Below, one piece after another: positions 1-5,562 of a stretch of 5,626 nt of DNA. The stretch comes from Cloacimonetes bacterium UBA5456 (GTDB lineage Bacteria; Cloacimonadota; Cloacimonadia; Cloacimonadales; Cloacimonadaceae), in the NCBI GenBank assembly GCA_002427325.1, contig DIQS01000007.1, forward strand, positions 33,303 through 38,928. The letters run 5' to 3'. Below the pieces are notes generated by a model. The model saw only the letters and a list, made by a program, of their open reading frames with translations, was not told where the DNA came from and did not search any database. Both the position numbers and the translations under genes were made by a program. How positions within the stretch are numbered: the first letter of the stretch is position 1; each line of letters begins with the position of its first letter.

Positions 1-651
1 AGAAATACCAATGGCTCTGAGTAATGTCGTTACCGGCAATTTGCGACGCTTGTCTATATGCACATACATAACGTCGTGTATGTCTATGCCAAATTCCAGC
101 CAACTCCCGCTATATGGAATGACTTTGGCAGAATAAAGAGTCTTGCCGGAGGGGTGTTTTTCTTCAGAAAAAAAGACGCCCGGTGAACGCTGTAATTGGG
201 AAATAATTACACGTTCTGCACCGTTCACGATGAATGTCCCTTGTTCCGTAACAAGAGGAATCTCGCCCAAGAACACATCTTGTTCGAGGGTATCTTTGTG
301 CAGACGCTCCTCTTCGGTTGTTTCAAACACAGAGAGACGAAGCTTTGCTTTAAGCGGAGCCTGATAAGACAGGTTGCGCTCACGGCATTCGTCTATAGTA
401 TATTTTTCCTGAAGCACATTGTATTCGATGAACTCCAAAAAGAAGTTTCCTTTGTTATCTTCTATCGGGAAAGTGGATTCAAAAACTGCCTGCAGTCCCT
501 TCTTTTCTCTGCGCTGCGGATGTATATCCTTTTGCAAGAAATCGTTGAAGGAATCCACCTGCATTGCCAGAAGATTTGGAATCTCAACTTCCGGAATTCC
601 CAGCTCGGCAAATCTTGACGAAACGCGGGAATAACTTTTGATCTTTCTCAA
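1..651 (-). CDS. rpoB: RNA polymerase beta subunit, N-terminal part (partial)
   Basis: This is the first 217 codons of the beta subunit of DNA-dependent RNA polymerase, the core transcription enzyme; the rest lies beyond the left edge. The reading frame is open from position 651 to the edge. The protein starts (M)RKIKSYSRVSSRF and aligns by eye with E. coli RpoB from the first residues: IPNLLAMQVDSF (about 24-35) matches VPYLLSIQLDSF, followed by YQAPLKAKLRL (96-106), the hallmark ERVIISQLQRSPGVFF (146-161) and KRRKLPVTTLLRAIG (201-215). Residues 146-161 hold the N-terminal rifampicin-contact region; Q152 corresponds to the E. coli Q148 site and looks wild type. The start is TTG, chosen because the AAAGGAG site at 659-665 lies 7 bases upstream, homology reaches this point, and no ATG occurs in frame between it and the upstream stop at 712-714. 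It follows rplL after a 206-base gap, and rpoC would be expected next. Identity is essentially certain. Confidence 0.97.
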   Translation of the reverse strand, partial: MRKIKSYSRVSSRFAELGIPEVEIPNLLAMQVDSFNDFLQKDIHPQRREKKGLQAVFESTFPIEDNKGNFFLEFIEYNVLQEKYTIDECRERNLSYQAPLKAKLRLSVFETTEEERLHKDTLEQDVFLGEIPLVTEQGTFIVNGAERVIISQLQRSPGVFFSEEKHPSGKTLYSAKVIPYSGSWLEFGIDIHDVMYVHIDKRRKLPVTTLLRAIGIS

Positions 652-658
652 AAGCTCA

Positions 659-665
659 CTCCTTT
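659..665 (-). promoter_or_regulatory. Shine-Dalgarno site of rpoB (decides a TTG start)
   Basis: AAAGGAG sits 7 bases before the TTG at 649-651. It is the only strong ribosome binding site near the beginning of the rpoB homology and is what supports the TTG start. Its first A is also the last base of a small hairpin (665-681). Confidence 0.8.
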
Positions 666-681
666 GTGCCCTTACGGCACA
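665..681 (-). promoter_or_regulatory. Small hairpin abutting the rpoB ribosome binding site
   Basis: On the minus strand TGTGCC and GGCACA form a perfect 6-bp stem around the 5-base loop GTAAG. The stem ends on the first base of the AAAGGAG site of rpoB. The pairing is directly visible; a role in tuning rpoB translation is inference, and a stem of this size could occur by chance. Confidence 0.4.
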
Positions 682-799
682 GTAGCTTGGGTTGATTATA
701 TTGCAATCTTTTCACTTATATGCCTGCGACTATTGTGTTGCCGGATATTTTCAGAATAACAGTAGTAATATCTTGCCAAATCTTGTATAAATAGCTAAA

Positions 800-839
800 T
801 CAGGCCAAAAAAAGTCGTGATGACTTTTTTTGGACCTGA
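800..839 (-). promoter_or_regulatory. Strong hairpin after rplL, candidate attenuator or RNA processing site
   Basis: The two arms, 800-816 and 822-839, pair over 17 bp with a single bulged base (834) around the 5-base loop ATCAC on the minus strand. The stem contains a run of seven A-U pairs next to GG/CC pairs. It begins 18 bases after the rplL stop codon. What follows in the transcript (ATTTAGC) is not a clean U run, so it is not a textbook intrinsic terminator. In E. coli the rplL-rpoB gap carries a partial attenuator and an RNase III site; a similar role here is inferred from position and shape. Confidence 0.65.
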
Positions 840-857
840 ATCTTGGCTATTTGCCAA

Positions 858-1235
858 TTATTTGAGTTCGACTGATGCGCCAGCGTCTTCAAGTTTCTTT
901 TTGATTGTTTCGGCTTCTTCTTTTCCAACCTTTTCTGAGATCGGCTTCGGAGCGCTATCAACCAAATCTTTTGCTTCTTTAAGACCTAAGCTGGTAATCT
1001 CGCGAACAACCTTGATAACGTTGATCTTCTTATCGCCTGCACTGGTCAGGATAACGTCAAATTCTGTCTGTTCTTCCTTCGCTTCTGCAGCACCACCGGC
1101 GGGAGCAACCATTGCAGCAACTGGGGCAGCAGCGGATACGCCGAATATTTCTTCCATTTCTGAGACGAGTTCTGAAAGCTCAAGAACGGTCATTTCTTTG
1201 ATCAGATCAATCACTTGTTGTTTTTTATCGGACAT
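858..1235 (-). CDS. rplL: 50S ribosomal protein L7/L12
   Basis: L7/L12 is the multi-copy stalk protein of the large ribosomal subunit; its mobile C-terminal domain recruits and activates EF-Tu, EF-G and other translational GTPases. The 125-residue product fits the family. It has an N-terminal dimerisation and L10-binding helical region (about 1-32, ending MEEIFGVSAAA), an Ala/Gly/Pro-rich hinge (about 33-52) and a C-terminal domain (about 55-125). That domain carries the conserved TEFDVIL (57-63) and the factor-binding stretch KVVREITSLGLKEAKDLVDSAP (75-96). The frame could be opened at an ATG at 1247, but codons 1-3 of that version are the ribosome binding site itself (GGAGG, 1241-1245). Two adjacent ATGs follow at 1238 and 1235; the second has the better 5-base spacing and gives MSDKK, so it is used. 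It lies 37 bases after rplJ, in an A-rich gap. Confidence 0.98.
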   Translation of the reverse strand: MSDKKQQVIDLIKEMTVLELSELVSEMEEIFGVSAAAPVAAMVAPAGGAAEAKEEQTEFDVILTSAGDKKINVIKVVREITSLGLKEAKDLVDSAPKPISEKVGKEEAETIKKKLEDAGASVELK

Positions 1236-1240
1236 CATTT

Positions 1241-1245
1241 CCTCC
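1241..1245 (-). promoter_or_regulatory. Shine-Dalgarno site of rplL before a double ATG
   Basis: GGAGG lies 5 bases before the ATG at 1233-1235 and only 2 bases before the ATG at 1236-1238. It overlaps the first codons of a longer possible reading frame from 1247, which rules that start out. The first of the two ATGs cannot be fully excluded. Confidence 0.8.
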
Positions 1246-1272
1246 ATAGGATATATGAATAATTATTTTTTT

Positions 1273-1806
1273 TTAGCTGGCATCAGCTTTGTTTTTAAGC
1301 GCATCCACAGCATAGATAAATTTGCGGATTATGCCTTGATTTACCGCCATAAAACCGGTAAGCGGAGCAGACATACTGCCCAAAACCTTGGCCAAAAGTT
1401 CCTCGCGTGAAGGAAGATTTGCCAAAGCAACCAATTGTTTGTTATCAAATACGTGGCCTCCCACGTATCCGGCCTTGAAACTTGGAAACTCAGCGTTTTC
1501 CATTACCTCTTTAATGAATTTGGATACAGTCTTGGCTCCCGAAACTTCGTCGATCTTGCTGATGGCTACTGCCGTAGGACCAACGAGATACTCGTCCAAA
1601 TCTGTAATTCCCAGTTCATTAAGTGCCAGTTTGAGCAGGGTGTTTTTTTGCACCAAATAGTCCACTTCTTCTGTGCGGAACCGATTGCGCAGCTCATTTA
1701 CCTGTTCGATGTTAATTCCCTTGTAATCCACAAGTACGATCGCCTTTGCGTCTTTCAGTCTTTCGACCAGGCTCTTAACCAAATCTACTTTGTACTGTTG
1801 AACCAT
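1273..1806 (-). CDS. rplJ: 50S ribosomal protein L10
   Basis: L10 forms the base of the ribosomal stalk: its N-terminal domain binds 23S rRNA near L11 and its C-terminal helix carries the L12 dimers. The product has 177 residues, slightly longer than E. coli L10 (165). Visible family motifs are the N-terminal helix and VDYKGI (26-31), KNTLLKLAL (54-62), GPTAVA (76-81) and LPSREELLAKVLGSM (131-145). A long helix from about 147 to 173 is the expected L12-binding segment. The ATG at 1804-1806 is preceded by a strong AGGAGGA at 1814-1820. Only 15 bases separate it from rplA, and its ribosome binding site begins just after the rplA stop, which suggests translational coupling. In many bacteria an L10 leader RNA precedes rplJ and mediates feedback by L10-L12; there is no room for it in this gap. 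Confidence 0.98.
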   Translation of the reverse strand: MVQQYKVDLVKSLVERLKDAKAIVLVDYKGINIEQVNELRNRFRTEEVDYLVQKNTLLKLALNELGITDLDEYLVGPTAVAISKIDEVSGAKTVSKFIKEVMENAEFPSFKAGYVGGHVFDNKQLVALANLPSREELLAKVLGSMSAPLTGFMAVNQGIIRKFIYAVDALKNKADAS

Positions 1807-1821
1807 TTCTAAATCCTCCTT

Positions 1822-2526
1822 TTAGCTCTTCGCTTCCAGGGTTGCGCTTGCGATCTGTAACTTGATTCCGGGTCCCATGGTCGTGCACATCGTGATGCTC
1901 TTGATATAGGTTCCTTTCAGTGCGGCGGGGCGCTCTTTGAGGATGGCACCGATAATGACTTTAATGTTGTCCTTGAGTTGGACTTCGCTAAAGCTTATCT
2001 TGCCGGCTGGGATGTGAAGATTGGCAAATTTGTCCACACGGTATGCAACCTTACCGCCTTTTGAATCTTCCACAGCCTGGGCTATATCCATTGTAACCGT
2101 CCCAACTTTGGGGTTTGGCATCAGTCCGCGAGGACCGAGGATCCGGCCTAATTTTCCGATACGTCCCATGAGGTTTGGCGTTGTGATCACCACATCAAAA
2201 TCAAACCACCCACCGGTGATCTTTTCGACGAGATCGTCAACACCAACGTAATCGGCGCCAGCTTGTCTGGCTTCGTCTGCTTTGTCGCCTTCAGCAAAGA
2301 CCAAGACGCGCACAACCTTACCCGTTCCATGCGGAAGGATTAGTGAGTTGCGAATCTGTTGGTCTGCCTTTCGCGGATCAACTCCGAGGTTGAAGTGAAC
2401 TTCCACCGTTTCGTCAAACTTCGGAGCGGGAAGGCTCTTGAGAAGTTTGATGGCTTCGTCCATCTCATATCTCTTTTGCCGATCATACATTGCGTAGGCG
2501 ACTTTGTACCTTTTGCTATGTTTCAT
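1822..2526 (-). CDS. rplA: 50S ribosomal protein L1
   Basis: L1 binds 23S rRNA and forms the mobile L1 stalk at the exit site, where it helps release deacylated tRNA; in many bacteria it also represses its own operon by binding the mRNA. The 234 residues equal the E. coli length. Visible motifs are KFDETVEVHFNLGVDPRKADQ (starting at 36), GPRGLMPNPKVGTV (131-144), the most diagnostic L1 signature, and TMGPG (216-220), part of the RNA-binding surface of domain I. Phe37 and Met217 in these motifs are conserved RNA-binding positions of the family. The ATG at 2524-2526 follows AAAGGAGA (2531-2538). It lies 35 bases after rplK and 15 before rplJ, so it sits mid-operon. Confidence 0.98.
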   Translation of the reverse strand: MKHSKRYKVAYAMYDRQKRYEMDEAIKLLKSLPAPKFDETVEVHFNLGVDPRKADQQIRNSLILPHGTGKVVRVLVFAEGDKADEARQAGADYVGVDDLVEKITGGWFDFDVVITTPNLMGRIGKLGRILGPRGLMPNPKVGTVTMDIAQAVEDSKGGKVAYRVDKFANLHIPAGKISFSEVQLKDNIKVIIGAILKERPAALKGTYIKSITMCTTMGPGIKLQIASATLEAKS

Positions 2527-2561
2527 CGAATCTCCTTTTGAATACTATCTCCTGCAGCGGG

Positions 2562-2993
2562 TTAGCCGTCGATTGTGACGCCCATACTCCGTGCAGTACC
2601 TGCGATCATACTCATAGCGGATTCAAGGGAATGGCAATTCATGTCCTGTTTTTTGAGCTCAGCAATGCTCCGGACTTGCGCTTGAGTAATTTTGCCGACT
2701 TTGTCTTTATGCGGCTCGGAAGAGCCCTTTGCCAAACCGGCTTCTTTCTTGATCAATACGCTTGCCGGAGGTGTCTTGACCTCAAAGGTAAACGATTTAT
2801 TCTTAGCGACATAGATAACCACCGGGAATATCATCCCAGGTTGATCCTGCGTACGCTCGTTGAATTGGCGACAAAATTCAGGGATATTAACTCCCACTTG
2901 TCCCAGTGCCGGTCCGACGGGCGGAGCCGGTGTTGCCTTGCCAGCCGGCAATTGCAACTTCAATATGGATACGGCATCTTTAGGTTTTGCCAT
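2562..2993 (-). CDS. rplK: 50S ribosomal protein L11
   Basis: L11 binds the GTPase-associated region of 23S rRNA at the stalk base and takes part in factor binding and in the stringent response through RelA. The 143-residue product matches the family length. The N-terminal domain carries LQLPAGKATPAPPVGPALGQVGVNI (starting at 13), including the proline-rich stretch where thiostrepton-type antibiotics contact L11; Pro22 and Pro25 are present. The rest shows TPPASVLIKKEAG (starting at 74) and the C-terminal RNA-binding domain with KVGKITQAQV and the terminal GTARSMGV. The ATG at 2991-2993 has GAGGAA 8 bases upstream. The gap to nusG is 25 bases, too short for the L1-binding leader seen before rplK in E. 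coli. Confidence 0.98.
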   Translation of the reverse strand: MAKPKDAVSILKLQLPAGKATPAPPVGPALGQVGVNIPEFCRQFNERTQDQPGMIFPVVIYVAKNKSFTFEVKTPPASVLIKKEAGLAKGSSEPHKDKVGKITQAQVRSIAELKKQDMNCHSLESAMSMIAGTARSMGVTIDG

Positions 2994-3018
2994 GTTATTT
3001 ATTCCTCTATATAAGTAA

Positions 3019-3552
3019 TTATTTTTTGATTAGTTCGACCTGACTACCGCTAAGCTCGACAGGTGTGCGTCTGCCAAAAACCGTAACGTCGATGGTGAGC
3101 TTTGCGCCCTCATCGGAGGTCTTTTGCACGACGCCTTCAAAATCTGTGAAAGGTCCGGATACAACCTTGACCATATCACCGGGCATATAAGAAAACTTCT
3201 CCAAATCCCTGTCGGGATCGGCGATTCCTAAAAGTCTATCTATCTCTTCCTGACTTAGCGGAATGGGGTCTTTCTGGGTCTTGCTCATGCCCAAAAACTT
3301 CGTCACGCCGGCAATTCCCATGATATAGGCTCGAAGTTCCGGCGTAAGATCAGCTTCAAGGATCACATAACCGGTGAAGACCTTGCGTTCGCGCTCGATC
3401 TTCTTGCCTTCGCGGATGATGAAGGTTTTGCGCACGGGCACCAATATCTGGCCAACCTTTTCAGCCAGCTCTGTTCCTTCCAGGCCCTTCTCAATGGCGG
3501 CCTTTACCTTTTTCTCAAAACTCGAGTAGGTATTGATCACATACCATTTCAT
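3019..3552 (-). CDS. nusG: Transcription termination/antitermination factor NusG
   Basis: NusG binds elongating RNA polymerase through its N-terminal domain and contacts Rho or ribosomal protein S10 through its C-terminal KOW domain, coupling transcription with termination or translation. The 177 residues match the common two-domain form with no inserted domain. MKWYVINTYSSFEKKV (1-16) is the typical start of the NGN domain, and GYVILEADL (61-69) and VTKFLG (83-88) are core NGN motifs. A charged linker leads to the KOW motif GDMVKVVSGPFTDFEGVV (125-142), with FGRRTPVEL (159-167) near the end. The ATG at 3550-3552 has only a modest AAAGG (3562-3566) upstream, weaker than the ribosomal protein genes, but homology begins exactly here. 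It is 18 bases after secE, its usual partner. Confidence 0.98.
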   Translation of the reverse strand: MKWYVINTYSSFEKKVKAAIEKGLEGTELAEKVGQILVPVRKTFIIREGKKIERERKVFTGYVILEADLTPELRAYIMGIAGVTKFLGMSKTQKDPIPLSQEEIDRLLGIADPDRDLEKFSYMPGDMVKVVSGPFTDFEGVVQKTSDEGAKLTIDVTVFGRRTPVELSGSQVELIKK

Positions 3553-3570
3553 AGACGCAAGCCTTTACCC

Positions 3571-3756
3571 TTAAAAAAACAGTCCCATGAGATTCTTGAA
3601 ACCAAAATCTACGACCGAAAGAAAGATTGCGACTATTGCAGAGATCACGATCACTACGAGCGTGCCCTCTTTAAGGTCATCCTTCCCAGGCCATGTCACT
3701 GACTTCATCTCAGAGTGGACTTCGCGGAAAAAGCGAGTTATTTTTTCAAATTTCAT
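3571..3756 (-). CDS. secE: Preprotein translocase subunit SecE
   Basis: SecE is the small essential membrane subunit of the SecYEG protein-conducting channel in the cytoplasmic membrane. The product is 61 residues, the short single-span form found in most bacteria rather than the three-span form of E. coli. It shows an amphipathic N-terminal helix (KITRFFREVHSEMKSV, 5-20), the conserved VTWPGKDDL hinge (20-28), and one hydrophobic span from about 32 to 55. The reading frame can be extended four codons to a TTG at 3768, but no ribosome binding site precedes that codon, while a GGAAA lies 5 bases before the ATG at 3754-3756, so the ATG is used. The start is less certain than the identity. It sits between tRNA-Trp and nusG, as in many bacteria. 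Confidence 0.95.
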   Translation of the reverse strand: MKFEKITRFFREVHSEMKSVTWPGKDDLKEGTLVVIVISAIVAIFLSVVDFGFKNLMGLFF

Positions 3757-3811
3757 TTTCGTTTCCAACTATAGCTAATTTATAGACTTGCGCATCAATG
3801 CTAAAGAATGT

Positions 3812-3887
3812 TGGCAGGACAGGCAGGAATCGAACCCGCAGCCCTCGGTTTTGGAGACCGATGCTCTACCAATTGAGCTACTGTCCT
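3812..3887 (-). tRNA. trpT: tRNA-Trp (anticodon CCA)
   Basis: The minus strand folds into a complete cloverleaf. The acceptor stem AGGACAG pairs with CTGTCCT; the D arm is GCTC/GAGC, the anticodon arm TCGGT/ACCGA with loop CTCCAAA giving anticodon CCA, and the T arm GCGGG/CCTGC with TTCGATT. The discriminator base is G, as expected for bacterial tRNA-Trp, and CCA is encoded at 3812-3814. It lies between rpmG (22-base gap) and secE, so it is probably cut out of the operon transcript. Confidence 0.98.
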
Positions 3888-3909
3888 GCAACATATCTAT
3901 TATTAGCGC

Positions 3910-4056
3910 TTAGCGCTGTTTGTGGTTTGTATGTTTCCGGCAGCTGGGGCAGAATTTCTTCAGTTCCAATCTGTTCGGATTCTTACGCTTGTTGCGAGTG
4001 GTCGTATAGTTACGATTTTTGCACTCTTCACAAGCAAGGATGACTATGTCTCTCAT
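3910..4056 (-). CDS. rpmG: 50S ribosomal protein L33, zinc-binding type
   Basis: L33 is a small protein of the large ribosomal subunit located near the exit site. The 48-residue product reads MRDIVILACEECKNRNYTTTR at its start and contains KNPNRLELKKFCPSC, both typical of L33. Four cysteines in two CxxC pairs (C9, C12, C36, C39) form the zinc ribbon, so this is the zinc-dependent (C+) form, unlike the cysteine-free E. coli protein. Lengths of 48-50 residues are usual. The ATG is the first possible start, since an in-frame TAA lies three codons upstream; the ribosome binding site is weak (only A/G-rich bases). It lies 23 bases after tuf and 22 before tRNA-Trp, a placement seen in many bacteria. 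Confidence 0.96.
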   Translation of the reverse strand: MRDIVILACEECKNRNYTTTRNKRKNPNRLELKKFCPSCRKHTNHKQR

Positions 4057-4079
4057 CTTTTCTTACCAATAATGTTTGA

Positions 4080-5264
4080 TTACTCAATGATTTGAGAGAT
4101 AACGCCGGAACCGATGGTGCGTCCACCTTCGCGGATTGCAAAACGCAAGCCGAGCTCGAGGGCGATCGGGGTGATCAATTCAGCAGTGATCTCAACGTTG
4201 TCACCAGGCATGACCATCTTGACTTCTTCCGGAAGTGTAAGACTGCCGGTCACGTCAGTGGTTCTAAGATAGAACTGCGGGCGATATCCGTCTTTGAAAG
4301 GTTTCTCGCGTCCGCCTTCTTCCTTGGTGAGAATATAGGTCTGACCCACAAACTTGGTGTGAGGGGTGATGGATTTCGGTTTGGCAAGAACCATTCCGCG
4401 CTCGACGTCGGTCTTTGCAAATCCACGAAGGAGCAGTCCGATGTTGTCGCCGGCTTGGGCTTCGTCCAAAAGTTTGCGGAACATCTCGACGCCTGTGCAG
4501 GTGGTCTCGATGGTCTCACGAATTCCAACACGCTCTACTTTGTCTTGGATCTTGATCACGCCACGCTCGACACGACCGGTTGCAACCGTTCCGCGTCCGG
4601 GAATCGAGAAAACGTCTTCCACGGGCATAAGGAAAGGTTTGTCGGTTGCGCGCTCAGGAAGCGGAATGTAGCTGTCAACAGCATCCATAAGAGCTTGAAG
4701 TTGAGCTTCGCCTTCCGGGTCTTCGTTGAGTCCCTTCAGAGCAGAACCACGGATAACCGGGATTTCGTCGCCGGGGAAATCATACTTGTCGAGAAGCTCA
4801 CGAACTTCCATTTCAACGAGTTCGAGAAGCTCTTCGTCTTCAACGAGATCGCATTTGTTCATGAATACGACGATTGCAGGAACGCCAACCTGACGAGCAA
4901 GCAGGATGTGCTCGCGAGTCTGGGGCATAGGACCGTCATAAGCGCTAACCACGAGGATGGCACCGTCCATCTGGGCTGCACCGGTAATCATGTTTTTGAT
5001 ATAGTCAGCATGACCCGGGCAGTCAACGTGAGCATAGTGACGTGTCTCTGTCTCATATTCAACGTGTGAGGTTGCGATAGTTATACCACGAGCTTTTTCC
5101 TCGGGTGCATTGTCTATACTATCAAAAGAGCGTGCTTTGGCTCCGCCTTTCTTTGCCAGGTAAGCCGTAATCGCAGCAGTGAGCGTCGTCTTACCGTGGT
5201 CAATGTGTCCGATCGTACCGACGTTGACGTGGTCTTTGGTACGAATGAATTTTTCTTTTGCCAT
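4080..5264 (-). CDS. tuf: Translation elongation factor EF-Tu
   Basis: EF-Tu is the GTPase that delivers aminoacyl-tRNA to the ribosomal A site. The product is 394 residues, the standard length. Domain 1 (about 1-200) shows all GTPase motifs: GHIDHGKT (19-26), RGITI with Thr62 in switch I (59-63), DCPGH with catalytic His85 (81-85), NKCD (136-139) and SALK after GD..PVIRG. Domains 2 and 3 follow, with PFLMPVEDVFSIPGRGTVATGRVERG and the C-terminal YRPQFYLRTTDVTG and LRFAIREGGRTIGSGVI. Gln125, a known kirromycin contact, is present. The frame is open back to 5369, but MAKEKFIRTKDHVNVGTIG is the family start and AGGAGG (5269-5274) lies 4 bases before the ATG at 5262-5264. The SAYDG after VV (107-111) replaces the commoner ATDG/AADG. 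It corresponds in position to tufB of E. coli; whether the genome has a second copy cannot be seen. Confidence 0.99.
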   Translation of the reverse strand: MAKEKFIRTKDHVNVGTIGHIDHGKTTLTAAITAYLAKKGGAKARSFDSIDNAPEEKARGITIATSHVEYETETRHYAHVDCPGHADYIKNMITGAAQMDGAILVVSAYDGPMPQTREHILLARQVGVPAIVVFMNKCDLVEDEELLELVEMEVRELLDKYDFPGDEIPVIRGSALKGLNEDPEGEAQLQALMDAVDSYIPLPERATDKPFLMPVEDVFSIPGRGTVATGRVERGVIKIQDKVERVGIRETIETTCTGVEMFRKLLDEAQAGDNIGLLLRGFAKTDVERGMVLAKPKSITPHTKFVGQTYILTKEEGGREKPFKDGYRPQFYLRTTDVTGSLTLPEEVKMVMPGDNVEITAELITPIALELGLRFAIREGGRTIGSGVISQIIE

Positions 5265-5268
5265 TGTT

Positions 5269-5274
5269 CCTCCT
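5269..5274 (-). promoter_or_regulatory. Shine-Dalgarno site of tuf
   Basis: AGGAGG followed by AACA and the ATG at 5262-5264. It fixes the tuf start at the family-standard MAKEKF and rules out the 35-codon upstream extension of the open frame. Confidence 0.9.
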
Positions 5275-5322
5275 GGAATCACTGTTCCATGTCCTTGTAT
5301 TATTCGCTGTAAATATGGCATA

Positions 5323-5344
5323 ATCATGGAGTTATCCCCATGAT
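5323..5344 (-). promoter_or_regulatory. 9-bp hairpin in the leader between tRNA-Thr and tuf
   Basis: On the minus strand ATCATGGGG pairs with CTCCATGAT (one G-U pair) around the 4-base loop ATAA. It lies 15 bases after the CCA end of tRNA-Thr and about 58 bases before tuf. There is no U run after it, so it is not an intrinsic terminator. It could protect the 5' end of the tuf mRNA after the tRNA is cut out, or guide processing; that role is inferred. Confidence 0.5.
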
Positions 5345-5359
5345 CCGCCGTAAAAAATA

Positions 5360-5435
<76 letters not shown>

Positions 5436-5475
5436 CTTTTATATTGCACTGAAAAGTGGCTGACTCGCGTTGAAA

Positions 5476-5552
5476 TGGAGCGGGAAACGGGGCTCGAACC
5501 CGCGACCCTCAGCTTGGAAGGCTGATGCTCTAGCCAACTGAGCTATTCCCGC
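5476..5552 (-). tRNA. glyT: tRNA-Gly (anticodon TCC)
   Basis: The cloverleaf is complete on the minus strand: acceptor GCGGGAA/TTCCCGC, D arm GCTC/GAGC with a 9-base loop, anticodon arm TCAGC/GCTGA with loop CTTCCAA (anticodon TCC), T arm GCGGG/CCCGT with TTCGAGC and one G-U pair. The discriminator is U, as is usual for bacterial tRNA-Gly, and CCA is encoded at 5476-5478. It lies 40 bases before tRNA-Thr and 10 bases after tRNA-Tyr. Confidence 0.98.
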
Positions 5553-5562
5553 TTAAAAAACG

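Noticed and set aside
196..618. 140-codon plus-strand open frame in the left part of the window
   Set aside because: The region is the N-terminal part of rpoB on the minus strand, with clear homology throughout; the plus-strand frame is a shadow.
800..839. Reading the hairpin as a simple intrinsic terminator ending the operon after rplL
   Set aside because: The U run is part of the paired stem rather than following it, and rpoB continues downstream in the same direction with its own ribosome binding site.
817..1410. 197-codon plus-strand open frame opposite rplL and the end of rplJ
   Set aside because: Its Ser/Ala-rich product is the antisense reading of the L12 hinge and C-terminal domain; it begins inside the hairpin arm with no ribosome binding site.
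3757..3811. Possible secE promoter (TATAAA at 3779-3784) between tRNA-Trp and secE
   Set aside because: No acceptable -35 element at normal spacing; the TTGATG at 3793-3798 is only 8 bases from the TATAAA and 19 from the next TATAGT.
3905..3917. AGCGC/GCGCT inverted repeat at the rpmG stop codon as a terminator
   Set aside because: Only 5 bp, overlaps the stop codon, has no U run after it, and is followed 18 bases later by tRNA-Trp on the same strand.
4092..5069. Long 325-codon open frame on the plus strand opposite tuf
   Set aside because: It is antisense to an intact, fully recognisable EF-Tu gene. Its product resembles nothing I recognise, and long antisense frames are a common by-product of tuf codon bias.
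5437..5442. TATAAA just before tRNA-Thr as a promoter
   Set aside because: Transcription starting from it would begin inside the tRNA, so it cannot serve that gene, and it lies in a short spacer of a tRNA operon.
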